NCBI RefSeq assembly: GCF_014385195.1
Contig: NZ_JACRTG010000034.1
Coordinates: 158,038 to 222,037 of the forward strand
DNA from: Paratissierella segnis
GTDB taxonomy: Bacteria; Bacillota; Clostridia; Tissierellales; Tissierellaceae
Direction: 5' to 3'
Length of the DNA stretch: 64,000 nt
Program-made: the position numbers and the translations under genes
The notes under the pieces: model-generated
What the model was told of the DNA's origin: nothing
Databases searched by the model: none
The model's input: only the letters and a program-made list of their open reading frames with translations
Shown: one piece after another, positions 8,946 through 17,951 of the stretch
Numbering within the stretch: the first letter of the stretch is position 1
How the letters are laid out: the number at the start of each line of letters is the position of its first letter

Positions 8946-10457
8946 CTACTCGCTATAATTATCCGGCAAATCATTTTCAAATAAGACTACATCCTTAGGT
9001 TTAGCAATCTTAGCTATCTGAACTGTTGCCTCATCTAAATTATTCACTGTAAATATATTTGATTTATTGTAATTTGTTTCCATCAGTCCTTCATAAATAG
9101 GTCTGGTTCTCTTTTCACCAACCAATATTACATAATCACATACTTTTCCGATATTGACCCCAAATTCTCTATTGGCTGATTCCTCAATCTCTCCCAATTC
9201 TATCATTCCGGGTGTAACTATAATCTTTTTGCCCTCTTTAAATTGACTAATGACTTCAAGCGCTGCTTTAGAACCTATGGGGTTTGAGTTAAATGCATCG
9301 TCTATAACGATTATACCCGTACCGGGATTTATTATATTTAATCTATGAGGTATTGGCTCGATTCTGTCAATACCTCTTGCAATTTCTTCAAATGTAAGCC
9401 CAAGAGCTTTACCGACACATGCGCCTGCTAAGATATTGTAAATATTGTGTTTCCCTAATAATTTGGTTTTGCATCTTACACTGTTTCCCTCTTTATCTTT
9501 TAAAGTAAATCTCGAACCCAATTCAGAAACCTCAATGTCATCCGCATATATATCTAAATTTTCTGTGTTTTCCATTCCGTAGAGAATTTTTTCTTTAAAA
9601 GTCTTGTCAGCAAGTTTTTTAATATATTCATTATCATAATTAAATATAGCTATACCATCTGTAGGTAACTCTTCTATCAGTTCATATTTGGTCTTTAGTA
9701 TATTGTCAATATTTTTGAAGGTTTCCAGATGAACAGGTCCTATGGAAGTTAATACTCCGATTTGCGGTTGTGCAAGCTGAGCCACTTCCCGAATTTCTCC
9801 GATTTTTTTAGCCCCCATTTCAGCTATAAAAACTTCATGTTCGCTGGATAATTCATTGTTGATGACCTTGGATAAGCCCATTGGCGTATTATAGGATTCA
9901 GGAGTATTCAGAACATTGAATTTTTCTTCAAGAATTGCACCGACTATAAATTTTGTACTGGTCTTACCAAAGCTTCCGGTTATGCCTACAACCTTCAAAT
10001 CTTCTCTCGTCTTTATTTTCTTTTGGGCAGAAACATAGAACCCCATATTGATTTTCTTTTCTATAGGTTCCATAACAAGAGTGGCAAGAGCCATTGTCAA
10101 AGGCTGCAAATAATACAATATCCCCAATACTATAATCATTAATAATATAGCAATATAGTCCCGTAGTAATGATACAAAAAGTATTGCCGTAATAATGAAA
10201 AATATTATATTTATAACATAGTTGGTATTGAATAATCTCTTTGCTCTATTTGTCATAACCAGAGGTTTTTTTACAGGCCGATTGTTTTTATTTAAACTAT
10301 AAGCCTTATCTCTATTGTTTTTTATCCACGCTAAATAATGTTCATATTCATAGCCTTCCAATTGGGAAATGTGTAATGACTCATCGGTCCTTTTTTTCAT
10401 AAATGAAGGTGCGATGACCCCCACTATAATAATAAAAATGTAATACATCGTTTCCAT
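8946..10457 (-). CDS. membrane-anchored MurF-like Mur ligase
   Basis: A 503-residue Mur ligase with an unusual N-terminal membrane region: one hydrophobic segment at about 4-19 and a pair at about 78-125. The catalytic part follows, with the ATP loop GITGSFGKTSTK near residue 160, the central-domain segment FIAEMGAKKIGEI and DDAFNSNPIGS in the C-terminal half, which fits MurF (UDP-MurNAc-tripeptide D-Ala-D-Ala ligase). Canonical MurF is soluble and lacks the N-terminal helices. Location just upstream of ddl supports a D-Ala-D-Ala-using reaction. It could be the main MurF or a specialised paralog; the window does not show whether another murF exists. Confidence 0.8.
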   Translation of the reverse strand: METMYYIFIIIVGVIAPSFMKKRTDESLHISQLEGYEYEHYLAWIKNNRDKAYSLNKNNRPVKKPLVMTNRAKRLFNTNYVINIIFFIITAILFVSLLRDYIAILLMIIVLGILYYLQPLTMALATLVMEPIEKKINMGFYVSAQKKIKTREDLKVVGITGSFGKTSTKFIVGAILEEKFNVLNTPESYNTPMGLSKVINNELSSEHEVFIAEMGAKKIGEIREVAQLAQPQIGVLTSIGPVHLETFKNIDNILKTKYELIEELPTDGIAIFNYDNEYIKKLADKTFKEKILYGMENTENLDIYADDIEVSELGSRFTLKDKEGNSVRCKTKLLGKHNIYNILAGACVGKALGLTFEEIARGIDRIEPIPHRLNIINPGTGIIVIDDAFNSNPIGSKAALEVISQFKEGKKIIVTPGMIELGEIEESANREFGVNIGKVCDYVILVGEKRTRPIYEGLMETNYNKSNIFTVNNLDEATVQIAKIAKPKDVVLFENDLPDNYSE

Positions 10458-10470
10458 ATATACCCCCTAA

Positions 10471-10548
10471 ATTCAATTCACAATTCTCAATTCACAATGC
10501 ACAATTACCTTCAAATCACAATTCACAATTCACAATTCACAATTACGA
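10471..10548. repeat. ACAATTC-type heptad repeat block 3
   Basis: Contains four near-exact tandem ACAATTC units around 10517-10545 plus variants (ATTCTCA, AATGCAC). It lies between the alpha/beta hydrolase and the MurF-like gene. Confidence 0.85.
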
Positions 10549-10554
10549 AAATAA

Positions 10555-11313
10555 TCAAAATAAGAAGGACTTAATAACTGCAGTAAATTTGGAATAGTCC
10601 TCTAAATATGAATAATGTCCTGTTCCTTCCAATATTACAAGTCCGCTATCTTCAATTTCTTTTTCCATTATCTTTGCCATATATAAGGGTGTTGCATCAT
10701 CCTTGTCACCCCAAATCAATAGCGTTGGTACCTTTATATCCTTTAGTATAGGTTTTAAATCTTCATTCACAACCTTTACAAGTATCCTTCTCATAATCCC
10801 ATCTGAATTTTTATAATCGTCAGACCCAAATTTTTTATAAAACTTCTCCATCCTTTTATCATCCTTAATCCAAAAGAAAAGATGTTTATAAATAAATCTT
10901 AGGGTTTTAAAACTGTAAACCTTAAAATAATATTTAATTCCTCTCTTTGGAATTAGACCTGCACTATCAATGAGCACTATTTTTTCTACGCATTCAGGAT
11001 ATTTGGAGCCAAATATAATGGATAATTTTCCTCCGAAGGAATGACCTATAAATACAGCCTTTTTTACATCCATGCTTTCTAAAAATTTCTTTACTATTCT
11101 CGCATAATCAAAGGAACCCAATACATCTTTAGGCTTATCTGATTTTCCAAATCCCGGTAAATCTATACAATATACTTTATATCTTTCTTTCAATATATTG
11201 ACAATAGACATGACCGTTTCAATATGGCAGCCCCAACCATGTAATATTACAGCAGGACTTCCTTCACCTTCTACTATGTAATTTAGAGCTAAACCCTCAA
11301 TATCTATAAACAT
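10555..11313 (-). CDS. alpha/beta hydrolase
   Basis: A 252-residue alpha/beta-hydrolase fold protein. The oxyanion segment HGWGCH is near residue 25, the nucleophile elbow is GHSFGG near residue 90, the acid lies in LLIWGDKDDATP, and the catalytic His is in GTGHYSYLE. I use the ATG giving MFIDIEG, which has GAGGA 8 bases upstream, rather than the upstream in-frame TTG. The family includes esterases, peptidases and dehalogenases, and the substrate cannot be assigned. Position before the MurF-like and ddl genes, with a roughly 100-base repeat-filled gap, suggests but does not prove a link to envelope metabolism. Confidence 0.8.
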   Translation of the reverse strand: MFIDIEGLALNYIVEGEGSPAVILHGWGCHIETVMSIVNILKERYKVYCIDLPGFGKSDKPKDVLGSFDYARIVKKFLESMDVKKAVFIGHSFGGKLSIIFGSKYPECVEKIVLIDSAGLIPKRGIKYYFKVYSFKTLRFIYKHLFFWIKDDKRMEKFYKKFGSDDYKNSDGIMRRILVKVVNEDLKPILKDIKVPTLLIWGDKDDATPLYMAKIMEKEIEDSGLVILEGTGHYSYLEDYSKFTAVIKSFLF

Positions 11314-11400
11314 AAATACATTCCTCAATATTTCTATATATTAATTGTATTACTCATATCTTATGATTATATCATATTCATATAGAAATATACAGCATTA

Positions 11401-11433
11401 AAAAATCCCCCATATGTATGATGATGAGGGATT
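11401..11433 (-). terminator. intrinsic terminator of secG
   Basis: In the secG direction AAATCCCTCAT pairs with ATGGGGGATTT (one G-U pair) and a run of T follows. It lies 31 bases beyond the secG stop. Confidence 0.75.
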
Positions 11434-11463
11434 TATTCAAATTCGCAATTCTTTTCTCTTATA

Positions 11464-11688
11464 TTATGCTGCCAGACCTAACGCAGAAATTAAAAATATA
11501 ATGGCTGCTATAATAGTTACTCTCTGTAGCATTGCTTGTTTACTGGTTCCTCTATTTTTTCCCCATAGTGATTCCGGAGCATTTCCGCCAATAGTACCCA
11601 GTCCCTCTTCACTACCTTCTTGTAATAGAACACTTATAATCAATGATATGCTGGATATTAATATCAATACTGAAAAAAACATCGTCAT
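11464..11688 (-). CDS. secG: preprotein translocase subunit SecG
   Basis: A 74-residue protein with two hydrophobic segments (about 3-20 and 53-72) separated by the SecG loop LLQEGSEEGLGTIGG. SecG assists SecYEA protein export in the cytoplasmic membrane. AGGAGG lies 9 bases before the ATG, and an intrinsic terminator follows. secG commonly precedes rnr-smpB-ssrA in Firmicutes; here the ddl/murF group is inserted between them. Relevant to the many signal-peptide proteins in this window. Confidence 0.95.
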   Translation of the reverse strand: MTMFFSVLILISSISLIISVLLQEGSEEGLGTIGGNAPESLWGKNRGTSKQAMLQRVTIIAAIIFLISALGLAA

Positions 11689-11841
11689 AAAAAAACACCT
11701 CCTGTACTTTTATAAAAAACTAACGAATGTTTGTCTATCGAATATTTATCTATAACATTAATATTTTAACATAGGGTATCTATAAAATCAATAAAATCTT
11801 GCGTTCTTTAAGAATAGATTTAATTGAGATAATTTCTTGGG

Positions 11842-12402
11842 TTACATAGCATATGAAGTCAAATTGTAAATAACCTCTGCCATTTCTTTTGCAGACAGAT
11901 TGATGCCATTTTTCAGCCAATGCTGCAATAGACCAACGCTTCCATTGACCGCAAATATAAAATAGTCTTCACTAATACCCAAGTCCACATCTTTCTCATT
12001 TGAAGAGAATATCCCGCATTCCTGATATATCAAACTAAATATCTTCTTTTGAAAATCAATATTTCCCTGCTCACTCATCAATATTTGAAGATGTTTGCTG
12101 TTATCAGCAACATATTGGAATATTTTCTCAAGCGCCTTCATCTTTTCATCTTTGTTACTTTTATAAATCAGATTGGAAAGCAATTCTTTTATCCATGAAA
12201 GAACTTCATCCTCGATTTTATTAAGAAGATCATATTGATCCCTATAATGTGAATAAAAAGTAGTACGGTTAATATCTGCGTTCTCACACAGCTCTTTGAT
12301 GGTAATCTTTGTAATCGGTTTTTTCTCCATTAATTCAAATAGACTGTCTTGTAAAACCATTTTCGTATAACGTATTTTCCGGTTCTCTTTCTTCTCCTTC
12401 AT
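11842..12402 (-). CDS. TetR family transcriptional regulator
   Basis: A 186-residue TetR/AcrR regulator. The N-terminal HTH covers about residues 15-55 (KITIKELCENADINRTTFYS HYR). The C-terminal ligand-binding half resembles the TetR_C_33-like group. I chose the ATG giving MKEKKENRK, preceded by GAGGGTAG, over an upstream TTG. It is divergent from the ABC efflux operon that starts at 12641, and an 8-base inverted repeat sits in the shared control region. The likely role is repression of that operon until an effector binds. Its base composition is AT-rich like the host background, unlike the operon it faces. Confidence 0.85.
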   Translation of the reverse strand: MKEKKENRKIRYTKMVLQDSLFELMEKKPITKITIKELCENADINRTTFYSHYRDQYDLLNKIEDEVLSWIKELLSNLIYKSNKDEKMKALEKIFQYVADNSKHLQILMSEQGNIDFQKKIFSLIYQECGIFSSNEKDVDLGISEDYFIFAVNGSVGLLQHWLKNGINLSAKEMAEVIYNLTSYAM

Positions 12403-12482
12403 AAAACTACCCTCTTTTTTCAATTTATATTTTAACTTTTGTTTTCAATTCGACATTTATATATTACTTTGTTGTATAAAAT

Positions 12483-12524
12483 ACACTATGTAATCAACTG
12501 TTGGTTGTGAAATAAACATAGTGT
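12483..12524. promoter_or_regulatory. candidate TetR operator (inverted repeat)
   Basis: ACACTATG (12483-12490) and CATAGTGT (12517-12524) form a perfect 8-base inverted repeat. A smaller CAAC-T-GTTG palindrome lies between them (from 12495). The right arm falls inside the spacer of the outward promoter for the ABC operon, the position expected for repression. Confidence 0.55.
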
Positions 12525-12533
12525 CACTATAAT
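12505..12533 (+). promoter_or_regulatory. candidate promoter of the ABC efflux operon
   Basis: TTGTGA at 12505-12510, a 17-base spacer and a perfect TATAAT at 12528-12533. It overlaps the proposed TetR operator. Confidence 0.65.
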
Positions 12534-12640
12534 ATATAATATATTAAAGATTAGATGTCAAGTAAAGCATGATTTTTGTAAATTATAGCATAAATTATGT
12601 TTTCTACATAGACAGATTGCAGAAAGAAGGAAGAATGTGT

Positions 12641-13342
12641 ATGGATTTTATTACATTTGAAAATGTGGAAAGAGAATATCATATAGGAAATACCATCATT
12701 AAGGCAGTAGATCGCATCAGCTTTACTCTAAGCAAAGGTACATTCAATGTAGTGCTCGGACAAAGCGGTGCGGGTAAAACCACGGTGCTGAATATGTTAG
12801 GGGGCATGGATTCATGTACCGCCGGTCGAATTATAGTAAATGATAAGGAGATCTCCGGCATGTCAGAGTATGAGCTCACGGAATATCGCCGTACACAGAT
12901 TGGCTTTGTATTCCAATTTTATAATCTGGTTCCCAATCTGACAGCACTGGAAAATGTACAGTTAGCCGAAGAAATCGCTCCTGATCCGCTAGATGCACGT
13001 GAAATGCTTCAGCGAGTGGGGCTGGAAAAAAGAATGAACAATTTCCCCAGTCAGCTGTCCGGTGGGGAACAGCAGCGTGTATCCATTGCTAGGGCATTGG
13101 CTAAGAACCCCCAAATCGTACTATGCGATGAACCAACCGGTGCACTGGATTCCGAAACCGGCCGCATGGTATTGCGTCTTATTCGTGATGTTTCCAACGA
13201 CCTTGACAAGACGGTTATTATCGTCACACACAACGTGCCAATTTCCGAAATGGCTCAAACGGTACTGCATATGAGAGATGGCAAAATCGCCAAAACGGAA
13301 TTCCATAAGTTCCCCAAAAACGTGGAGGAAATCATATGGTAA
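12641..13342 (+). CDS. ABC transporter ATP-binding protein (MacB/LolD type)
   Basis: A 233-residue ATPase of the MacB/LolD/FtsE-like group that powers FtsX-type permeases. Walker A is GQSGAGKTT, the Q-loop region reads GFVFQFYNLVPNLTALENV, the signature is LSGGEQQR, and Walker B is IVLCDEPTGALD, followed by the H-loop IIVTHN. The chosen ATG (MDFITF) has AAGGAAG upstream; an ATG two codons earlier is equally possible. The stop overlaps the start of the permease gene by 7 bases. Codon use is richer in G and C than in adjacent genes, suggesting transfer of the whole operon. Confidence 0.93.
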   Translation: MDFITFENVEREYHIGNTIIKAVDRISFTLSKGTFNVVLGQSGAGKTTVLNMLGGMDSCTAGRIIVNDKEISGMSEYELTEYRRTQIGFVFQFYNLVPNLTALENVQLAEEIAPDPLDAREMLQRVGLEKRMNNFPSQLSGGEQQRVSIARALAKNPQIVLCDEPTGALDSETGRMVLRLIRDVSNDLDKTVIIVTHNVPISEMAQTVLHMRDGKIAKTEFHKFPKNVEEIIW

Positions 13343-15645
13343 GAGGTGCACTATTTAAAAAATCACTGCGTGATATGAGAAAATCAAAGGCTCAGTTTAT
13401 TTCTATATTTGTTATGGCTACCCTAGCCGTAACAATCATGACAGGTCTTGATAGTATATGGTTCACCGTACAAAATAATGCGGATATCATGTACAATGCT
13501 ACGAATTTATCAGATCTATGGGTGACAGTACAAAACCCATCTGAACAGGACCTCTGGGCAATAAGCAAAATTGATGGGGTGATACAGGTGGAGAAGCGCT
13601 TTTCAACCGAAGCCGATACGAATTTATCGGGAAATGCCACCCTGCATGTCTATGCTCTGAATGACCGCAGCACTCTGGATCAACCTGAAATTCAAGAAGG
13701 TCGATTCAACAAAAGCGGAGCGGTTTTGGATAATTCATTTGCAAAAGCTCACAACTTAAAGGTCGGTGATACTATATCCATCAAGCTCAATGGCGTTTGG
13801 CTCAAATTACCTATAAATGGACTGGCTATAAGCAGCGAACAGGTCTCTGTTGTTAAGAACTCTGCCACTCTAATTCCGGATCCTAACACATACGGGTTTA
13901 TAGTTATCCCTATAGGCACCCTTGATAGTATCTATGGTCAAAAAATTTACAATCAAATTAGTGTGAAAACTGCTCCCGATACAGATCTTAATGAAGTAGT
14001 CCAAAAGGCAGATTCCATTATTGGAGATAAGCTCATCGGAATTACCTTGCAAAAGGATAGTTTAAGCGTCAGCAATGTCAATGGCCGTATACAACAGTTT
14101 AAAATACTTTCTTTAGTGTTCCCAATCTTATTCTTTATTGTGACAGCATTGATTACGCAAAGCACAATGGTACGTCTAGTGGAAAGTCAGCGAACTCAAA
14201 TAGGAATATTGAAATCGCTGGGTTATAACAAAGGAAGTATACTATGGCATTACACCTCTTATGGTGTCATGATAGGAGTACTTGGGTCAGTGGCTGGTCT
14301 AATACTGGGTCCAAACCTCTTTGGTCGGATTTTAGTGCCCCAATTGCAATTGACGCTCAGCAGCTATAGACTTCATATTAACTACTGGAACTTTGCGTTT
14401 GCGCTGCTTCTGATTCTCTTGTGTACAGGAGGCGTTTCTTTTTATGCTTGTTGGCAACTCCAGAAGGACACCCCGGCGTCACTTCTTCGCGATAAGCCGC
14501 CAAAAAAAGGTGAGCATGTTTTTCTGGAATCCATACCCTCCATTTGGGATAAGATTAAGTTCAGTAACAAGCTGATTGTGAGAAACACTCTAAAAAATAA
14601 AAAACGTCTTATTATGAGTATAATAGGCGTAATGGGATGTGTAGGTGTAATCATCGCAGCGCTAACCGTCAGAAGTACCATAGTTGGAATAACTGATCAA
14701 GTATACGGAGACACTTTCACCTACGATCAAAAGATTCTCATTGATCCTAAGAAGGCTGATTCTCGTTATCTCAAAAACTTAGGACTCAACGGAATTACAC
14801 AGTTAATTCAGGAATCTGCCGTAGAGGTAATTTACCCTAATGGTGAGCAAAAAATGGAGCCTATCACTATCACAACTATAGATAGTCCGCTGATTCATAT
14901 GAAGGATGTTGAAGGGAATCCTATTTCCTTACCGGAAAACGGGATTCTCATGACTCGGAAATTATGTAAAACTCTAGGTATAGATAAAGGTGACAGTATA
15001 CAAATCAAACGCACAGGTGAAGATTATGTGCCTGTGCAAATTGTCCAAGTTGCTTACATGGCGTCAGGTCAAGGAATTTATGCAGCCGATAGTTACTGGA
15101 AGTCCCTAGGCGAAAAATTTTCTCCCACGGCTTTGCTTATCCAATGGAATGGTCCTCCGGATCAAAGATTTCTGCAAAGTGATGCGGTAACGGACTGGGC
15201 AACACGTGAAAGTCAGCATTTGGGATTGTCCTCCAGCATGGGGGTAATAAATTTTGCCGTGGCAGCGCTTATTATAATGGGAGCATCGCTGGCATTTGTG
15301 GTGCTATACAATACAGGTATTCTGAATTTTGTCGAACGAATTCGTGATCTATCAACTTTAAGAGTGCTCGGTTTTCACAACCGGGAAATCAGGAATCTGG
15401 TACTGGTTGAGAATTACTTTTCCATTTTGATTGGAACCATATCCGGGATTCCCGTAGGCAGATTCATATCATGGCTGATTGCCAGCAGTCTGGATGAACG
15501 TATGGATCTACTAGGTAATATAACTTTGTCAAACGTTCTGATTGCAACTGCCATGACTATATGTTTCGCTTGGATCACCAATAGCATCATAGCGAGAAAA
15601 ATGAAACAACTGGAAATGTTGGAAGCGCTGAAAAGCGTTGAATGA
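13336..15645 (+). CDS. FtsX-family ABC transporter permease
   Basis: A 769-residue permease with the duplicated FtsX architecture. TM1 (about 20-40) precedes an extracytoplasmic MacB-PCD-like domain (about 45-250), then three TMs (about 255-375). A fourth TM (about 430) precedes a second extracellular domain (about 455-625), then three C-terminal TMs. The FtsX-typical segments QIGILKSLGYNKGSI and LSTLRVLGFHNREIRNLVL each follow a transmembrane segment. It is translationally coupled to the upstream ATPase and followed by an adaptor gene, matching MacB-like tripartite export in Gram-positives. Cargo unknown; a drug, peptide or lipid is possible. Confidence 0.9.
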   Translation: MVRGALFKKSLRDMRKSKAQFISIFVMATLAVTIMTGLDSIWFTVQNNADIMYNATNLSDLWVTVQNPSEQDLWAISKIDGVIQVEKRFSTEADTNLSGNATLHVYALNDRSTLDQPEIQEGRFNKSGAVLDNSFAKAHNLKVGDTISIKLNGVWLKLPINGLAISSEQVSVVKNSATLIPDPNTYGFIVIPIGTLDSIYGQKIYNQISVKTAPDTDLNEVVQKADSIIGDKLIGITLQKDSLSVSNVNGRIQQFKILSLVFPILFFIVTALITQSTMVRLVESQRTQIGILKSLGYNKGSILWHYTSYGVMIGVLGSVAGLILGPNLFGRILVPQLQLTLSSYRLHINYWNFAFALLLILLCTGGVSFYACWQLQKDTPASLLRDKPPKKGEHVFLESIPSIWDKIKFSNKLIVRNTLKNKKRLIMSIIGVMGCVGVIIAALTVRSTIVGITDQVYGDTFTYDQKILIDPKKADSRYLKNLGLNGITQLIQESAVEVIYPNGEQKMEPITITTIDSPLIHMKDVEGNPISLPENGILMTRKLCKTLGIDKGDSIQIKRTGEDYVPVQIVQVAYMASGQGIYAADSYWKSLGEKFSPTALLIQWNGPPDQRFLQSDAVTDWATRESQHLGLSSSMGVINFAVAALIIMGASLAFVVLYNTGILNFVERIRDLSTLRVLGFHNREIRNLVLVENYFSILIGTISGIPVGRFISWLIASSLDERMDLLGNITLSNVLIATAMTICFAWITNSIIARKMKQLEMLEALKSVE

Positions 15646-15665
15646 TATAAATGGAGGCTTAGTTA

Positions 15666-16859
15666 ATGAAAAATTGGATTTTATCACATAAGAAAACAGT
15701 AATAATCGGGGTTTGTGTGCTAGCGGTAATACTTACCATCTCAGTTATACTTCTTCACCGCAAAAATACCACGCCTGTCTCACAGATAGAAGGCGAACAA
15801 AACTTGACTACCGAATCCCAAGAAATCAATGTATGGGGCGAAGTAAAGTGTACCAATGCAGAAAATATCAACATTGATTTTCCGGCGTTTGTAACAGATG
15901 TTTTGATTAAAGAAGGAGATCGCGTAACACTTGGACAGCCGCTGGTGACACTGGACCTTACAGAATATAACGGAACCGTTGAAAAATTGAAACAACAACT
16001 TACCGCCAATGAAGCAGCTTTACCCGCAACAAGACAGGATGTTTCAGCACTGCAGGCGGATATTGACCAAATGCAGCAAGAAATCTCCCGAAAAAAGCAG
16101 GAATATAACAACTGCACGAACTCCGATTTGAAATTGCTTCAAAATAATTTAGAACTTGCTCAAAGGGAGCTTGTCAATGCTCAGAATGATCTGAAGAATT
16201 ACAAAGAACTATATGATACGGGAGCAATTTCGAAAGAAATGCTCAATAAATATGAGGATGCGCTGGAGCAACGCCAGAAGGCCTTAAATGATGTGCAAGA
16301 AAATATCCAAAAGGCAAAGCTTGCACTGAAAGACGAATTGAATCAACTGGATGTTGGACTCAAAGCAAAACAGGTACAACTTTCTCAGCTAAAGGCGGGA
16401 AATACTGCAAGTGTAACAGAAGTGCAAAGCGGAATCTCTTCTGCTCAAGTAGATTTAGACCTAATGATCTCAAAAACTGCAAAGAATTACATCAATGAAA
16501 ATCAAATCGTTTCTAATCTAAATAACGGTATAGTACAAAGCGTCACAATCAACAATGGAGATCACTTGGGTACTCAAGGTACCCCAACCAAAATACTTCA
16601 GATTGTGGATATGGATTCCATCACCGTCAGTGCAGAAGTAGACGAAGAATTCATCAGCAGTGTTGAAGTTGGAGATACAGTAAGAATTGTGCCTACCTAT
16701 GTACCTGATGTTACAATAGATGGTACGGTGATGCAGATTCCGGAGTTAGCAGTGGAAAAAGACGGTAAACGCATAGTTCGCGTACTGGTAAAACCAAATG
16801 ATCCGGATGAAGTATTGAAACCGGGATATACCACAGATGTTTATTTTAAAAAGTCATAA
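15666..16859 (+). CDS. HlyD/RND-type membrane-fusion adaptor protein
   Basis: A 397-residue adaptor. One N-terminal membrane anchor (about 11-29) is followed by a biotinyl-lipoyl-like half (FVTDVLIKEGDRVTLGQPLV), a long coiled-coil hairpin (about residues 100-260, rich in Q, E, L and K), the second lipoyl half, and a C-terminal beta-barrel (VSAEVDEEFISSVEVGDTVR). Such adaptors couple MacB-like permeases to extracytoplasmic partners; in Gram-positives they probably form a short periplasm-like conduit. The ATG is preceded by GGAGG. It ends the operon at a bidirectional terminator. Confidence 0.9.
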   Translation: MKNWILSHKKTVIIGVCVLAVILTISVILLHRKNTTPVSQIEGEQNLTTESQEINVWGEVKCTNAENINIDFPAFVTDVLIKEGDRVTLGQPLVTLDLTEYNGTVEKLKQQLTANEAALPATRQDVSALQADIDQMQQEISRKKQEYNNCTNSDLKLLQNNLELAQRELVNAQNDLKNYKELYDTGAISKEMLNKYEDALEQRQKALNDVQENIQKAKLALKDELNQLDVGLKAKQVQLSQLKAGNTASVTEVQSGISSAQVDLDLMISKTAKNYINENQIVSNLNNGIVQSVTINNGDHLGTQGTPTKILQIVDMDSITVSAEVDEEFISSVEVGDTVRIVPTYVPDVTIDGTVMQIPELAVEKDGKRIVRVLVKPNDPDEVLKPGYTTDVYFKKS

Positions 16860-16864
16860 AAGAA

Positions 16865-16907
16865 GAGGCCACTAAAAATTCATCATCAGATGAATTTTAG
16901 TGACCTC
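16865..16907. terminator. bidirectional terminator between efflux operon and ZIP gene
   Basis: A nearly perfect stem of about 19 bp from GAGGCCACTAAAAATTCATC (16865-16884) and its partner ending GACCTC at 16907, with a 4-base loop. It lies between two convergent genes. Confidence 0.8.
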
Positions 16908-16957
16908 TAAAATTTGTTAAATAATTCCGCTTTTATTTCCTCTATTAATCCGTATTT

Positions 16958-17749
16958 TTATCCCAGCGCTACGTCAAGTATCATCATTATTACAAATCCA
17001 AAAGCTACTCCTATAGTTCCCACGTCACTATGCTCTCCTACCTGCGCCTCCGGTATAAGCTCCTCAACAACAACGTAAATCATGGCTCCGGCTGCAAAGG
17101 AAAGCAGATACGGAAGTATTGATTGAATAATACTTGTAAGCAATATAGTTAAAACAGCAGCGATAGGCTCTACAATTCCTGATAGTGTACCGTAGATAAA
17201 AGATTTTTTCTTGGAAAGTCCTTCACTGTTGAGAGGCATGGAAATAATGGCACCCTCGGGAAAGTTTTGTATTGCGATACCTAAAGAAAGTGAAAATGCA
17301 CCTGCCATGGATATGAGTGAATTCTCTGCCAATACTCCTGCAAATACAACTCCTACGGCCATTCCCTCAGGAATATTATGAAGTGTAACTGCTAAGACAA
17401 GCATTGTAGTTTTTCTAAGTTTTGCACTTTTTGTTGTGACACCTTCGGGTTTATCTTCATTAAGATGAAGATGAGGAATGATATTGTCAAGAAGAAGTAA
17501 GAAAAATATTCCAAACATGAATCCAACTGCAGCAGGAACCCATGCTATAATTCCCTGACCATTTGCCATATCAATTGACGGAATCAAGAGTGACCATACA
17601 GAAGCCGCAATCATAACACCTGAAGCAAATCCCAACAGGGCCTTTTCCGTTTTATCTCCCATCCCGTTTTTCATAAAGAAAACCATAGCGGCGCCTAATG
17701 TGGTGCCGATAAATGGTATTATAACTCCAATAAATACATTTGTGTACAT
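16958..17749 (-). CDS. ZIP family metal transporter
   Basis: A 263-residue membrane protein with about eight hydrophobic segments, of the ZIP (ZupT/GufA-like) family that imports zinc and other divalent metals. TM4 carries HNIPEGMAVGV and TM5 carries NFPEGAIIS, the two conserved metal-binding segments. The loop between TM3 and TM4 has a short histidine stretch (IIPHLHLNED). It is monocistronic and convergent with the efflux operon. Zinc is the commonest substrate, but the exact metal is not decidable. AGGGGG precedes the ATG. Confidence 0.9.
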   Translation of the reverse strand: MYTNVFIGVIIPFIGTTLGAAMVFFMKNGMGDKTEKALLGFASGVMIAASVWSLLIPSIDMANGQGIIAWVPAAVGFMFGIFFLLLLDNIIPHLHLNEDKPEGVTTKSAKLRKTTMLVLAVTLHNIPEGMAVGVVFAGVLAENSLISMAGAFSLSLGIAIQNFPEGAIISMPLNSEGLSKKKSFIYGTLSGIVEPIAAVLTILLTSIIQSILPYLLSFAAGAMIYVVVEELIPEAQVGEHSDVGTIGVAFGFVIMMILDVALG

Positions 17750-17796
17750 ATTATCCCCCTTTTCAAATTCTACTATAACATATAAATATAATATAT

Positions 17797-17836
17797 AAAA
17801 ACAGCAGCAATATATTCATCATTTGCTGCTGTTTTA
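17797..17836 (-). terminator. intrinsic terminator of cobalamin operon B
   Basis: AAAACAGCAGCAAA and its complement TTTGCTGCTGTTTT flank a loop of about 11 bases. On the minus strand the tail is TTTTTATAT. It lies 116 bases beyond the stop of the SLH/DUF4430 gene and marks the end of the operon. Confidence 0.7.
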
Positions 17837-17951
17837 AGTCACTTCCGAAAGAACGACATAACCTCAGCCTCTATTAACAGGTTTTAGTTCCTTATCAGTT
17901 CTATTATATATTATAATATTATTTATGACAATGTAATTTCGAAAGGGAATT

